A stretch of DNA of 64,000 nt from JABDIP01 sp965212545 (GTDB lineage Bacteria > Pseudomonadota > Alphaproteobacteria > DSM-16000 > Inquilinaceae): contig CBDBVB010000012.1 in NCBI GenBank assembly GCA_965212545.1, positions 5,973 through 69,972 on the forward strand, given 5' to 3'. Positions 9,359 to 18,080 of the stretch are shown here, one piece after another; within the stretch, counting starts at the first letter, position 1; every line of letters starts with the position of its first letter. The notes beneath the pieces were generated by a model. That model saw nothing but the letters and a program-made list of their open reading frames with translations, had not been told where the DNA came from and did no database searches. The position numbers and the translations under genes are program-made.

Positions 9359-10734
9359 CTACTTGATGGAGTCCCAGCCGCGTTGGATCGCGTCGGCGAC
9401 GTCCTGCGCCGAACTGCCGCTGACATAATCGACCATGCCGGTCCAGAAGGACCCGGCGCCGACCGAGCCGGGCATCAGGTCGGATCCGTCGAACCGGAAC
9501 GTCGTCGCGTTGAGCAGGATCTCGCCCTGTTTGCGCAGGGTCGCATTGGCATAGGTGTCGACATTGACGCCGGTGTGCGGCGTCAGGAACCCGCTCTGGG
9601 CCATCCAGATCTCGTTGGCCAACGGAGTCTGCAGGTATTCAAGCAGCGCCCGCGTCGCCTCGTTGTCCGCGGTGATCGCCCACAGGGTGCCGGCGCCGAG
9701 CACCGGATTGCCGAGATCCTCGGACTCGAAGGACGGGAAGTAGAAGAAATCGGCATCCAGCCCGAGCTCCGTGCCATCCGGGAAGAACGGTGGGATGAAG
9801 CTGGCCTGCTTGTGCATGTAGCAGCGCGGCGGAACCGCGAACAACCCGCTTGGGCTGTCGCGGAAATCGGTCGCGCCAACGGCCGCGCCACCGCCGTCGA
9901 CCCAGTCGTCGTTCTTGGCGAAGGTGCCGAAGGTCTCGATGGCGTTGACGATGCGCGGGTCGTTGAACGGCGATTTCGTTGCTGACCCAGCCGTCATAGA
10001 CCTCCGGCGGCCTGGGTCCGCAGCAGCATGATCCTCGACCCAGTCGGTCGCCGGCCAGCCGGTGGCGTCGCCGGAGCCGAGGCCGATGCACCACGGCGTG
10101 CCGCCATCCTCGACGATCTGCTCGCTCAGCGCGAGCAGCTCTTCCATGGTCTCCGGCACCTCGTAGCCGGCATCCTCGAAGTTCTCCGGCGAGTACCAGA
10201 CCAGGCTCTTCAGATCGACCTTGTAGAAGAAGCCGTAGATAGTCCGGATTGCCGTCCGGTCCGGGATAGGTGCCCAGATCGACCCAGGACTGGCCGGCGG
10301 CATAGTTGTCGAGCACCCACTGCCGGGTCTCGTCGCCGAGCGGCACCAGGCCGCCCTTGGCCGCCTGGTTGGCGGCCAGTCCCGGGCTGCGGGAACACCG
10401 CCAGATTCGGCGGGCTGCCGGCCTGGATGTCGATGACGATCTGCTGCTCGAAGCTGTCGGACCCGGCGTAGTTCACGGTCGCCCCGGTCGCCGCGACGAA
10501 ATAGTCGAGCACGCTGTTGACCAGATCGCGGTCAGGGCCGAGCCAGGGGCCGAGAACCGAGACCTCCTGCCCGCTCAGATCCATCGCCTGGAAACGATCC
10601 AGGTCGCTCCAGTGGAAGCGAGAATCGTCGCCGATCGGGTAAATGAGATCCTTGCCGTCCTGTGCCTGCGCGGCGGCGGCCGCGAGGACCGAAAGCGCAA
10701 CAGCGCCGACGGGTATGACTTTGCGAAGGGTCAT
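9359..10734 (-). pseudogene. aglE: alpha-glucoside ABC transporter substrate-binding protein AglE, frame broken about four times
   Basis: Periplasmic binding protein of the alpha-glucoside importer. The start chosen is ATG 10734, which gives a classical signal peptide (MTLRKVIPVGAVALSVLAAA, cleavage near AQAQD) and has GGGAGGT upstream; the frame extends further up but without a signal. Later pieces include QEVSVLGPWLGPDRDLVNSV, DETRQWVLDNYAAGQSW, FFYKVDLKSLVWYSPENF and TPWCIGLGSGDATGWPATDW, all typical of AglE. Breaks lie near 10395, 10245, 10020 and 9985. It is the first gene of aglEFG. The terminal helix VADAIQRGWDSIK is intact. Confidence 0.82.
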
Positions 10735-10982
10735 TCCTGGAGTACCTCCCAATACTTCGGTGTTGATCCCGGGAACTTGGGCGTCCCGATTAAACGCGCT
10801 CGTCAGGCCCTCGCAGTCGCATGCACCACGTATTGACATCCAATTATCATGCCTGGGCCGTCATCCCCGGATGCTTAAGGAACTGAGCGAAACCTAACAC
10901 CGTGATCATTGAAGTTGAAGTCCGGAAGTCGACCACGACTGCGGTAGGCGGCGGAAAAGAAAGAAAAAACCGCCGAAGACTT

Positions 10983-10998
10983 TTGCATGCGCTTGCAA
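10983..10998. promoter_or_regulatory. LacI-type operator candidate upstream of aglE
   Basis: TTGCATGCGCTTGCAA is a 16-bp near-perfect palindrome (14 of 16 positions symmetric) with a central CG, the usual layout of LacI/GalR-family operators such as those proposed for AglR. It lies in the 376-bp gap between argB and aglE, about 250 bp upstream of the aglE start. A weaker TTGC...GCAA dyad sits at 11037-11053. The remainder of the gap (10735-10982) shows no coding potential. No LacI-family gene is in the window, so the regulator is inferred. Confidence 0.5.
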
Positions 10999-10999
10999 G

Positions 11000-11019
11000 C
11001 CGGCTCTCCTTCGAGCCGG
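11000..11019 (-). terminator. possible terminator hairpin downstream of argB
   Basis: CCGGCTC and GAGCCGG form a perfect 7-bp stem with a TCCTTC loop about 90 bp past the argB stop. On the minus strand it runs directly into the LacI-type dyad and further on into a T-rich stretch around 10955-10970. It could end the rpmH-argB transcript, but the T-run is distant. Confidence 0.35.
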
Positions 11020-11110
11020 GCTGGAAGAAGCTGGCATTGCGAAAGCATTGCAAGGCTTACGATAGTTTGGATTTGGCGGACTGTCGGATGTGGCCGTGAC
11101 CAAATGCGCC

Positions 11111-12034
11111 CTATGCGCGCCGGATCAGCGTTCCGACACCACCATCGGTAAAGATCTCCAGCAGGACGGCGTGGGCGACCCGGCCGTCCAGGATGACCGA
11201 CGCCTCAACTCCGCCCTCCACGGCACCGATACAGGTCTCGATCTTGGGGATCATGCCGCCATGGATGGTGCCGTCGTCGATCAGGGCTCGGGCCTGCTTC
11301 GTGTCGACATCCGGGATCAGTACACCGTCCTTGCCCAGCACGCCCACGACATCGGTCAGCAACAGCAGCCGGGTGGCGTCGATTTCGGCCGCTATGGCGC
11401 CGGCCACGGTGTCGGCGTTGATATTGTAGGTGTGTCCGTCATGGTCGAAGCCGATCGGCGCGATCACCGGAATGAACTCCGTCTTGCGGAGCGACTCCAG
11501 GATTTCCGGATTGACGCTCTTCGGCTCTCCGACGAAACCCAGGTCCAGCAGCTTTTCGATGTTGCTGTCCGGATCCCGCTTGCTGCGGCGAAGCTTGCGC
11601 GCGGTCACCAGCCCGCCATCCTTGCCGGACAGTCCGACCGCCCGGCCGCCGATCTCCTGGATGGCGTGCACGATGGATTTGTTGATCGATCCCGAGAGCA
11701 CCATCTCGACGATGTCGACGGTCTCGCCGTCGGTCTTGCGCAGCCCGTCGACGAATTCCGACTGGATCTTCAAACGTTCCAGCATGCGGCCGATCTGCGG
11801 GCCGCCGCCATGCACGACCACGGGGTTGATGCCGACCTGCTTCAGCAGCACGATGTCGCGGGCGAAATCCCGCGCCAGCCGGGCGTCTCCCATGGCGTTG
11901 CCGCCATATTTGATGACGAAGGTGGCGCCGCTGTACCGGCGCATGAACGGCAGCGCCTCGGACAGCGTGTGCGCCTTGTCCAGCAGTTCGTCCAGCGTGG
12001 CTTTGCCCGCCCCCGATTTGCTCCGATCATCCAT
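11111..12034 (-). CDS. argB: acetylglutamate kinase
   Basis: ArgB phosphorylates N-acetyl-L-glutamate, the second step of arginine synthesis. The 307-residue protein shows the amino-acid-kinase signatures FVIKYGGNAMGD, VVVHGGGPQIGRML, AVGLSGKDGGLV, and NINADTVAGAIAAEI, and ends with the typical LLEIFTDGGVGTLI. It carries the N-terminal helix region (LDELLDKAHTLSEALPFMRRYSG) seen in arginine-sensitive enzymes, so feedback inhibition by arginine is likely. It is the last gene of the rpmH-rnpA-yidD-yidC-yihA-argB series, 70 bp after yihA. Confidence 0.97.
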   Translation of the reverse strand: MDDRSKSGAGKATLDELLDKAHTLSEALPFMRRYSGATFVIKYGGNAMGDARLARDFARDIVLLKQVGINPVVVHGGGPQIGRMLERLKIQSEFVDGLRKTDGETVDIVEMVLSGSINKSIVHAIQEIGGRAVGLSGKDGGLVTARKLRRSKRDPDSNIEKLLDLGFVGEPKSVNPEILESLRKTEFIPVIAPIGFDHDGHTYNINADTVAGAIAAEIDATRLLLLTDVVGVLGKDGVLIPDVDTKQARALIDDGTIHGGMIPKIETCIGAVEGGVEASVILDGRVAHAVLLEIFTDGGVGTLIRRA

Positions 12035-12104
12035 CGCCGCAGTCCGCCCCTCGTGTGCGGCGCACTCTAACGCATTATCCGCTGACGCGGAATCGGCGCC
12101 GGTG

Positions 12105-12752
12105 TCACGAGGAGGCCGGCTCGGCCTGTTCGGCGAGAACCGCCCGAAGCTCCGCGATGCCGCTTCCGTCGCGGGCGCTGGTCGCCAGGATCTCCGGGAA
12201 GGCGGCGGGATGTGTCTTCAACGCCGACGCGATCTCGGCCCGACCCCGGTCGCGATCGCCGCGGCCGGCCTTGTCGATCTTGGTCAGGACGATCTGATAC
12301 GGCACGGCGGCTTGGTCAAGCATCGCCATGATGTCCAGATCTCCGGGTTTCAGGCCGTGTCGGGCATCGACCAGCACGCAGGCGCGCCGGAGGGTGACGC
12401 GACCTTTCAGATAGGCCTTCAGCAGACGGGTCCAGGACGCCACCAGCGATTTCGAGACCTTGGCGAAGCCGTAGCCCGGCAGGTCGACCAGCGTCAGCCG
12501 CGCGCCGAGTTCGAAGAAGATGAGCTGCTGCGTGCGACCCGGCGTGTTGCTGGTCCTGGCCAGGGTATTGCGCCCGGTCAGCGCATTGACCAGGCTCGAT
12601 TTGCCGACGTTCGAGCGGCCGCAGAATGCCACCTCGGGCAGGCCGAGAGGCGGCAGTTGCTCAAGCTTCGCGACGGCCATCGTGAACCGGCATTCCTGGG
12701 CGAACAGCAGTCGGCCGGCCTCGATCTGCTCAGCTGTCGCGTCGTCGGTCAT
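12105..12752 (-). CDS. engB: ribosome biogenesis GTP-binding protein YihA/YsxC/EngB
   Basis: A small TRAFAC GTPase needed for late assembly of the large ribosomal subunit. All G motifs are visible: G1 GRSNVGKSS, G2 around NTPGRTQ, G3 DLPGYG and G4 TKID, plus ATSARDGSG as G5. The 215-residue length is normal. It starts 33 bp after the yidC stop and precedes argB, the usual alphaproteobacterial order. There are no anomalies. Confidence 0.96.
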   Translation of the reverse strand: MTDDATAEQIEAGRLLFAQECRFTMAVAKLEQLPPLGLPEVAFCGRSNVGKSSLVNALTGRNTLARTSNTPGRTQQLIFFELGARLTLVDLPGYGFAKVSKSLVASWTRLLKAYLKGRVTLRRACVLVDARHGLKPGDLDIMAMLDQAAVPYQIVLTKIDKAGRGDRDRGRAEIASALKTHPAAFPEILATSARDGSGIAELRAVLAEQAEPASS

Positions 12753-12785
12753 CGGCGCTGCGGATCTGCCGCGAGGCGGGCCGGA

Positions 12786-14750
12786 TCAGTTGCGCCGGCG
12801 CGAGGCCGGCCGCGACCGGCCCTTTGCGCCACGGCGCTTGGCCGACGGGCGCCGCCGCGGCGTGGCCGGTGCGGCCTTGGGCGCTTCGTCGTCCGCCGCC
12901 GCCTCGCCCCGGGAGGGATCGCTGTCCTCGCCATCGCCCAATGCACGGATCTCGGCGTCCTCGGCCTTGGCATCGGCGCCGTCCGCCTCTTCGGTACCGG
13001 CGGCGGCCGTGGGGGCCGGCGGCGGCTTGACCACACCACCGCCGATCTTCACGCCGGCGGACCGCATGATGACGTATTGCTGGACGATCGACAGCGAGTT
13101 GTTCCACGCCCAATAGATCACCAGCCCGGCCGGGAAGCGCGCCAGCATGAAGGTGAAGAGCAGCGGCAGGAAGGCGAAGATCTTCTGCTGGATCGGGTCG
13201 GTCGGGGCCGGGTTCAGCTTTTGCTGCAGCCACATGGTCAGGCCCATGACCAGCGGCCAGGCGCCGATCATCAGGAACTCGGGCGGGGTGAACGGTATCA
13301 GGCCGAAAAGGTTGAACAGGGAGGTCGGATCCGGGGCCGACAGATCCCGGATCCAGCCGAAGAACGGCGCGTGCCGCATTTCGATGGTGACGAACAGCAC
13401 CTTGTAGAGGGCGAAGAACACCGGGATCTGCACCAGGATCGGCAGGCAGCCGGAGGCCGGATTGACCTTCTCGCGCTTGTAGAGATCCATCAGCTCCTTG
13501 TTCATGGCCTGACGATCGTCGCCGAACCGTTCCTTCAGCTTCTGCATCTCCGGCTGCAGCGCCTTCATCTTCGACATCGAGCGATAGGATTTGTTGGCCA
13601 GCGGGAACAGAATCAGCTTGATCCCCACGGTCAGCACCAGAATGGCGAGGCCGAAATTGCCGATCAGCCCGTTGATATAGGCCAGGGCATAGAAGAACGG
13701 CCGCGTCAGGAAATGGAACCAGCCCCAGTCGATCGTCAGATCGAAGCGCTGGATGTCGAGCTCGACGTTGTATCTCTCGATCACCTGTACGACCTTGGCG
13801 CCGGCGAACAGATGGCTGGTTCGCTCGTACTGTGATCCGGGGCCCACGGTCTGGGGATCGATCGCCTGCGTGGTCGCCAGGAACCGGTCGCGACCGGCGG
13901 AGTCCCGGTGGGCGAACACGCCGGTCGACGGCGTCGCCTGGTCGGGGACAAGCGCGACCAGCCAGTATTTGTCGGTGAAGCCCAGCCAGCCGCCCTTGGA
14001 TTCCTCGCGAATATCGCCCTCGTCCTTCAGATCGTCGTAGTCAAACTCCTTCAGGGTCTCCTCGAAAACCCCATAGGGGCCTTCATGCAGGATGTAGAAT
14101 CCGAGGGTGTCGGGAATATCGTAGCGCTGCACCCGGCTATAGGGCGACAGCGATGCGGCGCCTGCTCCCCGGTTCGTCACACGCTGGGTGATGGTGAACA
14201 TGTAGTCGTCATCGACCGCGATGACGCGCTCGAACTCGAGGCCCTGACCATTGTCCCAGCTCAGCGTGATTGGCTGTCCGGGCGAGAGGGTCTCGCCGTC
14301 CGCAACCCATTCGGTGTCCGGACCCGGCACAGGCACGCCAGGGCTGCCCGCCCAGCCGAAATCGGCATAGTAGGGCTGTGGCGCGTTGCGCGGCGACAGC
14401 AGGATGATCTCCGGGCTGTCCTCCTCGACCGTCTCGCGATAGTTGGCCAGGGTCAGGTCGTCAATGCGTCCGCCGATCAAGGACAGCGAGCCGTGCAGAC
14501 TCGGAGTGTCGATCCGAACTCGGGCTTCGGATGTCAGCGCGTCGTCGCGGTCCACGGCTTCCAACACCGGTTCGCCTGGTATGGCGATCCCATCGAGCGG
14601 GTCACCGGTTGCGCCGGCGGTCTCACCGGTCGTCTCGCCTGCGGTCTGGGTCTGTTGCGAGGGCTGTTCAGGCCCATACAGGTAGCTGAATCCGAAGATG
14701 ATCAGAAACGACAGGACGATCGCCAGAACAAGGTTCTTCTGGTCGGGCAT
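12786..14750 (-). CDS. yidC: membrane protein insertase YidC
   Basis: YidC inserts and folds inner-membrane proteins alone or with SecYEG. This is the long Gram-negative form of 654 residues: an N-terminal signal-anchor helix (LVLAIVLSFLIIFGFSYLYG), a large periplasmic P1 domain of about 300 residues, then the conserved core of five helices beginning at FFYALAYINGLIGNFGLAIL and including the cytoplasmic MKALQPEMQKLKERF hairpin and GCLPILVQIPVFFALYKVL. The C-terminal tail after about residue 575 is rich in Ala, Glu and then Arg/Lys (RRRPSAKRRGAKGRS), which may contact the ribosome. It lies 36 bp after yidD. Confidence 0.97.
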   Translation of the reverse strand: MPDQKNLVLAIVLSFLIIFGFSYLYGPEQPSQQTQTAGETTGETAGATGDPLDGIAIPGEPVLEAVDRDDALTSEARVRIDTPSLHGSLSLIGGRIDDLTLANYRETVEEDSPEIILLSPRNAPQPYYADFGWAGSPGVPVPGPDTEWVADGETLSPGQPITLSWDNGQGLEFERVIAVDDDYMFTITQRVTNRGAGAASLSPYSRVQRYDIPDTLGFYILHEGPYGVFEETLKEFDYDDLKDEGDIREESKGGWLGFTDKYWLVALVPDQATPSTGVFAHRDSAGRDRFLATTQAIDPQTVGPGSQYERTSHLFAGAKVVQVIERYNVELDIQRFDLTIDWGWFHFLTRPFFYALAYINGLIGNFGLAILVLTVGIKLILFPLANKSYRSMSKMKALQPEMQKLKERFGDDRQAMNKELMDLYKREKVNPASGCLPILVQIPVFFALYKVLFVTIEMRHAPFFGWIRDLSAPDPTSLFNLFGLIPFTPPEFLMIGAWPLVMGLTMWLQQKLNPAPTDPIQQKIFAFLPLLFTFMLARFPAGLVIYWAWNNSLSIVQQYVIMRSAGVKIGGGVVKPPPAPTAAAGTEEADGADAKAEDAEIRALGDGEDSDPSRGEAAADDEAPKAAPATPRRRPSAKRRGAKGRSRPASRRRN

Positions 14751-14786
14751 GGAAGTTCTGGCTCCTGGCTTGGTATGCGATCGAGA

Positions 14787-15062
14787 CTATTGGGAACCGG
14801 AAGCCGGCCGGCCCTCAGCGTCGGACTCTGGTGCGTCGCCGGCATTCGGGACCGGGTCCCAGCCGCTGCCGCCCCAGGGATGACAGCGCGCCATGCGCCG
14901 GGCGGCCATCCACCCGCCCTTGATCGCGCCGTGCGCGGTTATAGCGTCCATTGCGTATTCCGAACAGGTCGGTCTGAACCGGCACTCTGCGCCGATCAGC
15001 GAGGACAGGCTGTACCGGTATGCCAGCACCACGCCCTTCAGAACATGGGCAAGCGGACTCAT
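14787..15062 (-). CDS. yidD: membrane protein insertion efficiency factor YidD
   Basis: A 91-residue YidD (UPF0161) protein, thought to assist YidC-dependent insertion. The diagnostic stretch is LSSLIGAECRFRPTCSEYAMDAI followed by HGAIKGGWMAARRMARCHPW, including the three conserved Cys residues. An amphipathic N-terminal helix (VLKGVVLAYRYSLSSL) fits peripheral membrane binding. Its ATG overlaps the rnpA stop by 4 bp (ATGA), so the two are translationally coupled. Confidence 0.96.
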   Translation of the reverse strand: MSPLAHVLKGVVLAYRYSLSSLIGAECRFRPTCSEYAMDAITAHGAIKGGWMAARRMARCHPWGGSGWDPVPNAGDAPESDAEGRPASGSQ

Positions 15063-15499
15063 GATTCCAATTCCTTGGGCTTTGCCGCGCGCCGCGGTTG
15101 CGTCAGCTTGGCAATGCCCTTCGCCAGATCGGCCTTCAACTCGGAATAGGGCCGCCCGATCGTCGCGGCCCGGGCGATCAGCACCAGATCATATCCGGCC
15201 GCGCCGGATGCCGGCAGGATCTCTCGCGCCGCCGCGCGAAGGCGTCTCTTGGCACGATTGCGCGCCACCGCATTGCCGACCCTGCGGCTGGCGGTAATGC
15301 CATAGCGGATCGGCGACGGGTCGGTGGCGGGTAATGTCGAGGCGTCTTGCGGGCGTGCCTGCAGCACCAGCCCGGGCGCAACCCATTTGCAACGGGCCGC
15401 GGCAACCGCTAGGAATTCGGGACGGCGTTTCAGGCGGGACAGGCTGATCGTGTCGCTTGCCGCGCGCGCGTCCCGGTCATGGCCGGATCGGCGCGTCAT
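15059..15499 (-). CDS. rnpA: ribonuclease P protein component
   Basis: RnpA is the protein subunit of RNase P, which trims tRNA 5' leaders. The family core LKRRPEFLAVA, the YGITASRRVGNAVARNRAKRRLRAAAREIL block (RNR motif and basic helix) and DLVLIARAATI are all present. ATG 15499 gives an N-terminus about 20 residues longer than many homologues and begins 6 bp after the rpmH stop; no strong ribosome binding site is visible, so translation may depend on coupling to rpmH. Length is 146 residues. Confidence 0.95.
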   Translation of the reverse strand: MTRRSGHDRDARAASDTISLSRLKRRPEFLAVAAARCKWVAPGLVLQARPQDASTLPATDPSPIRYGITASRRVGNAVARNRAKRRLRAAAREILPASGAAGYDLVLIARAATIGRPYSELKADLAKGIAKLTQPRRAAKPKELES

Positions 15500-15505
15500 C
15501 GGCGG

Positions 15506-15640
15506 TCACGCCGACAGCCGTTTCCGCCCCTTGGCGCGGCGGTTGGCCAGCACCCTGCGGCCGCCGACCGTCGACAGACGGGCGCGAAAGCCGTGCCGGC
15601 GTTTGCGCACGATCTTGCTCGGCTGATAGGTGCGTTTCAC
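15506..15640 (-). CDS. rpmH: 50S ribosomal protein L34 (GTG start)
   Basis: A 44-residue basic protein reading KRTYQPSKIVRKRRHGF, then ARLSTVGGRRVLANRRAKGR and ending KRLSA, which is L34 in full length. The initiation codon is GTG at 15640 rather than the usual ATG; the next codons (AAA CGC ACC TAT CAG) exactly match the family N-terminus, so the start is certain. It heads the rnpA-yidD-yidC-engB-argB series and is preceded by a strong promoter at 15685-15713. Confidence 0.96.
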   Translation of the reverse strand: MKRTYQPSKIVRKRRHGFRARLSTVGGRRVLANRRAKGRKRLSA

Positions 15641-15684
15641 GACACTCTCCGTACAATAACGATGCTGCTGCTAAGCGAGCCGCG

Positions 15685-15713
15685 CTTATAGGCGCTCGCA
15701 GGACCCAAGTCAA
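15685..15713 (-). promoter_or_regulatory. sigma70-type promoter of rpmH-rnpA-yidD-yidC
   Basis: On the minus strand TTGACT (15713-15708) and TATAAG (15690-15685) are separated by exactly 17 bp, close to the vegetative consensus. The -10 box ends 45 bp upstream of the rpmH GTG. No other equally good promoter is visible in this intergenic region (15641-15886), whose remaining part faces the TVP38 gene. Confidence 0.75.
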
Positions 15714-15886
15714 TCGCAGTTCGGCCCCATTCTCCGTGCATTTCCACCGTGTTCACGACTCCTCTCACACCATGGTGACTGGTGGGTGATCGGTGCGATT
15801 GTTAGATACCCGCAATCGGGCTCGGCGACGAGCCGTGTTATAGACGTTTCGGGCAGGCAGGGCGCGTTTGGGGGCGCAATCAACGG

Positions 15887-16624
15887 ATGAACCAACAGAT
15901 TGCAGCGGCGGCAGCGAAGGAGCCGGCATCGATGGTCAAGCGTTTCCTGCCGATCGGCATCCTGGTGGCCGGGTTTTTCGCATTCTTTGCGTTCGGCCTG
16001 AACGAATACGTCAGCCTGGATGTGCTGAAGGAAAACCGGATCGCGCTGCTGGACTACGTTGCGCGGAACGCGATCCTGGCATCCGCCGTATTCCTTCTCA
16101 TCTACTCGGTTGCGATCGCGTTCTCGGTGCCGGGCGGTGCGATCCTGACGCTCGTCGGCGGCTTCATGTTCGGCACCATATGGGGTGCCAGCCTCGTCGT
16201 CGTGGGCGCTACGCTGGGCGCCACCTGCGTCTTCCTCGCCGCCAAGACTGCGCTTGGCGACATTCTGCGGCGCAAGGCCGGCCCCTGGATGGCCAAGCTC
16301 GAGGCGGGATTTCAGGAAGATGCGACGAGTTACCTGATCACACTGAGGCTGGTGCCCTTGGCGCCATTCTGGCTCGTGAACCTGGTTCCAGCCTTCTTCG
16401 GCGTTCGTCTGAGGACCTTCGTCCTGACCACATTCTTCGGAATCATCCCAGGCACAGTGGTCTACGCCAGTGTCGGCGCTGGCGTCGGCGTTATTTTCGA
16501 CGCCGGGGGCGAGCCGGATCTCGGCATCATCTTCGAACCGGGAATCCTGTTGCCCCTGATCGGCATCGCATTGTTGTCGTTGGTACCTGTCGTCTACAAG
16601 AGGCTGAAGGCCCGCAAAGCCTGA
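15887..16624 (+). CDS. TVP38/TMEM64 (DedA-like) inner-membrane protein
   Basis: A 245-residue membrane protein of the SNARE-associated/VTT superfamily. Hydrophobic segments lie at about residues 20-40, 62-85, 90-118, 155-180, 185-205 and 222-240. The family core is visible as FSVPGGAILTLVGGFMFGTIWG and, later, LRLVPLAPFWLVNLVPAFFGV with FFGIIPGTVVYASVGAG. Proteins of this fold have been linked to lipid scrambling. It is followed after 31 bp by a mercuric-reductase-like flavoprotein; the pairing of these two families is common, but the joint role is unclear. Confidence 0.9.
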   Translation: MNQQIAAAAAKEPASMVKRFLPIGILVAGFFAFFAFGLNEYVSLDVLKENRIALLDYVARNAILASAVFLLIYSVAIAFSVPGGAILTLVGGFMFGTIWGASLVVVGATLGATCVFLAAKTALGDILRRKAGPWMAKLEAGFQEDATSYLITLRLVPLAPFWLVNLVPAFFGVRLRTFVLTTFFGIIPGTVVYASVGAGVGVIFDAGGEPDLGIIFEPGILLPLIGIALLSLVPVVYKRLKARKA

Positions 16625-16655
16625 CTCCGGTCCACTCATTCGGAAAGACAAAGCG

Positions 16656-18080
16656 ATGGCACAGCGCATCGATACCGATATCTGCGTGATCGGCGCCGGG
16701 TCCGGCGGGCTCAGCGTAGCCGCCGGCGCGGCCCAGATGGGGGCCGACACCGTACTTGTCGAACGCGGCAAGATGGGCGGCGACTGCCTCAATTACGGTT
16801 GCGTTCCGTCGAAGGCGCTGATTGCGGCATCGCGTACGGCGCAGGCGGTGCGCACCGGCGCCCGGTTCGGGGTCAACGGTCATGAGCCGGCGGTCGACTT
16901 TGCCGCCGTGCACGACCATGTGCATGGCGTGATCGGAGCCATCGCACCGCATGATTCCGTCGAGCGTTTCGAAGGGCTGGGGGTCAAGGTCATCCAGGCC
17001 TCCGCGGAATTCTCCGGCCGAAACAGCGTGATCGCCGGCGACCATGAAATCCGCGCCCGCCGCTTCGTCATTGCCACCGGTTCGCGGGCAGCGGTCCCTC
17101 CGATCCCGGGGCTCGACGATGTGTCCTTCCTGACCAACGAGACGATCTTCGACAACCGGGTCCAGCCCGAGCACCTGATCGTCGTCGGGGGCGGCCCGAT
17201 CGGGCTGGAGATGGCCCAGGCGCATCGCCGGCTGGGCAGCCGGGTCACGGTGCTCGAGAAGTTCTCGATCATGCCCAAGGACGATCCGGAGCTGGTCGAA
17301 CTGGTCCGCAAATCGCTGATCGCCGATGGCATCGACCTGCGCGAAGGCGCCGACATCGCTCGGGTGGAGAAGAGCGGCAACGGCATCGTCGCGGTGCTCA
17401 ACGACGCCGGCGGCGAGACCCGGGTAGACGCCAGTGATCTGCTGATCGCTGCCGGCCGGCGGGTCAATATCGAAGGGTTGGAGCTGGAGAAGGCCGGCAT
17501 CGACTATGCCCCGAACGGCATCACGGTCGACCGCCGCCTGCGTAGCAGCAACAAGCGGGTCTTCGCCATCGGCGATGTCGCCGGCGGCTTCCAGTTCACC
17601 CACATGGCCGGCTATCACGCCGGCATCGTGATCCGCAATGCGCTGTTCCGCCTGCCGGCGAAGACCGCGGTGTCGGCCTTTCCCTGGGTCACCTTCACCG
17701 ATCCCGAACTGGCGCAGGTCGGGCTCAACGAGGCTCAGGCACAGGCCGAGCACCGCGATATCCGGGTGCTGCGCTGGAAGTTCGACGAGAACGACCGGGC
17801 CCAGGCGGAACGCGAGACCGAGGGTATGGTGAAGGTCGTCGTCACGCCAAAGGGACGGATCCTCGGCGCCGGCATCGCCGGCCCCCATGCGGGAGAGTTG
17901 ATCCAGACCTGGGTGCTGGCGATGAGTCAGGGGCTGAAGATCGGCGCCGTGGCCAACATGATTGCGCCCTACCCGACGCTGGGCGAGGTCAACAAGCGCG
18001 CCGCCGGCAGCTTCTACACCCCCAGCCTGTTCAGCGACCGAACCCGCAAGGTGGTGCGATTCCTGTCGAAGTTCGGGTAG
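16656..18080 (+). CDS. dihydrolipoyl dehydrogenase/mercuric reductase-like flavoprotein disulfide reductase
   Basis: A 474-residue class I pyridine-nucleotide disulfide oxidoreductase. Visible are the FAD-binding GAGSGGLSVA, the redox-active pair in GGDCLNYGCVPSKAL (CxxxxC), the NAD(P) motif VVGGGPIGLEMA, the second FAD motif VFAIGDVAG and the dimerisation domain with HAGELIQ. The C-terminal His-Glu motif typical of lipoamide dehydrogenase (HxxxxE) is replaced by APYPTLGEVNKRA, as in mercuric-reductase-like relatives that lack the vicinal C-terminal Cys pair. The substrate is unknown. It lies directly behind the TVP38 gene. Its TAG stop is the first triplet of palindromic element copy 1. Confidence 0.88.
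   Translation: MAQRIDTDICVIGAGSGGLSVAAGAAQMGADTVLVERGKMGGDCLNYGCVPSKALIAASRTAQAVRTGARFGVNGHEPAVDFAAVHDHVHGVIGAIAPHDSVERFEGLGVKVIQASAEFSGRNSVIAGDHEIRARRFVIATGSRAAVPPIPGLDDVSFLTNETIFDNRVQPEHLIVVGGGPIGLEMAQAHRRLGSRVTVLEKFSIMPKDDPELVELVRKSLIADGIDLREGADIARVEKSGNGIVAVLNDAGGETRVDASDLLIAAGRRVNIEGLELEKAGIDYAPNGITVDRRLRSSNKRVFAIGDVAGGFQFTHMAGYHAGIVIRNALFRLPAKTAVSAFPWVTFTDPELAQVGLNEAQAQAEHRDIRVLRWKFDENDRAQAERETEGMVKVVVTPKGRILGAGIAGPHAGELIQTWVLAMSQGLKIGAVANMIAPYPTLGEVNKRAAGSFYTPSLFSDRTRKVVRFLSKFG

Noticed and set aside
11430..13835. 801-codon plus-strand open frame
   Set aside because: It is antisense to argB, engB and yidC, which are certain; long antisense frames are expected in high-GC DNA and its translation has no family features.
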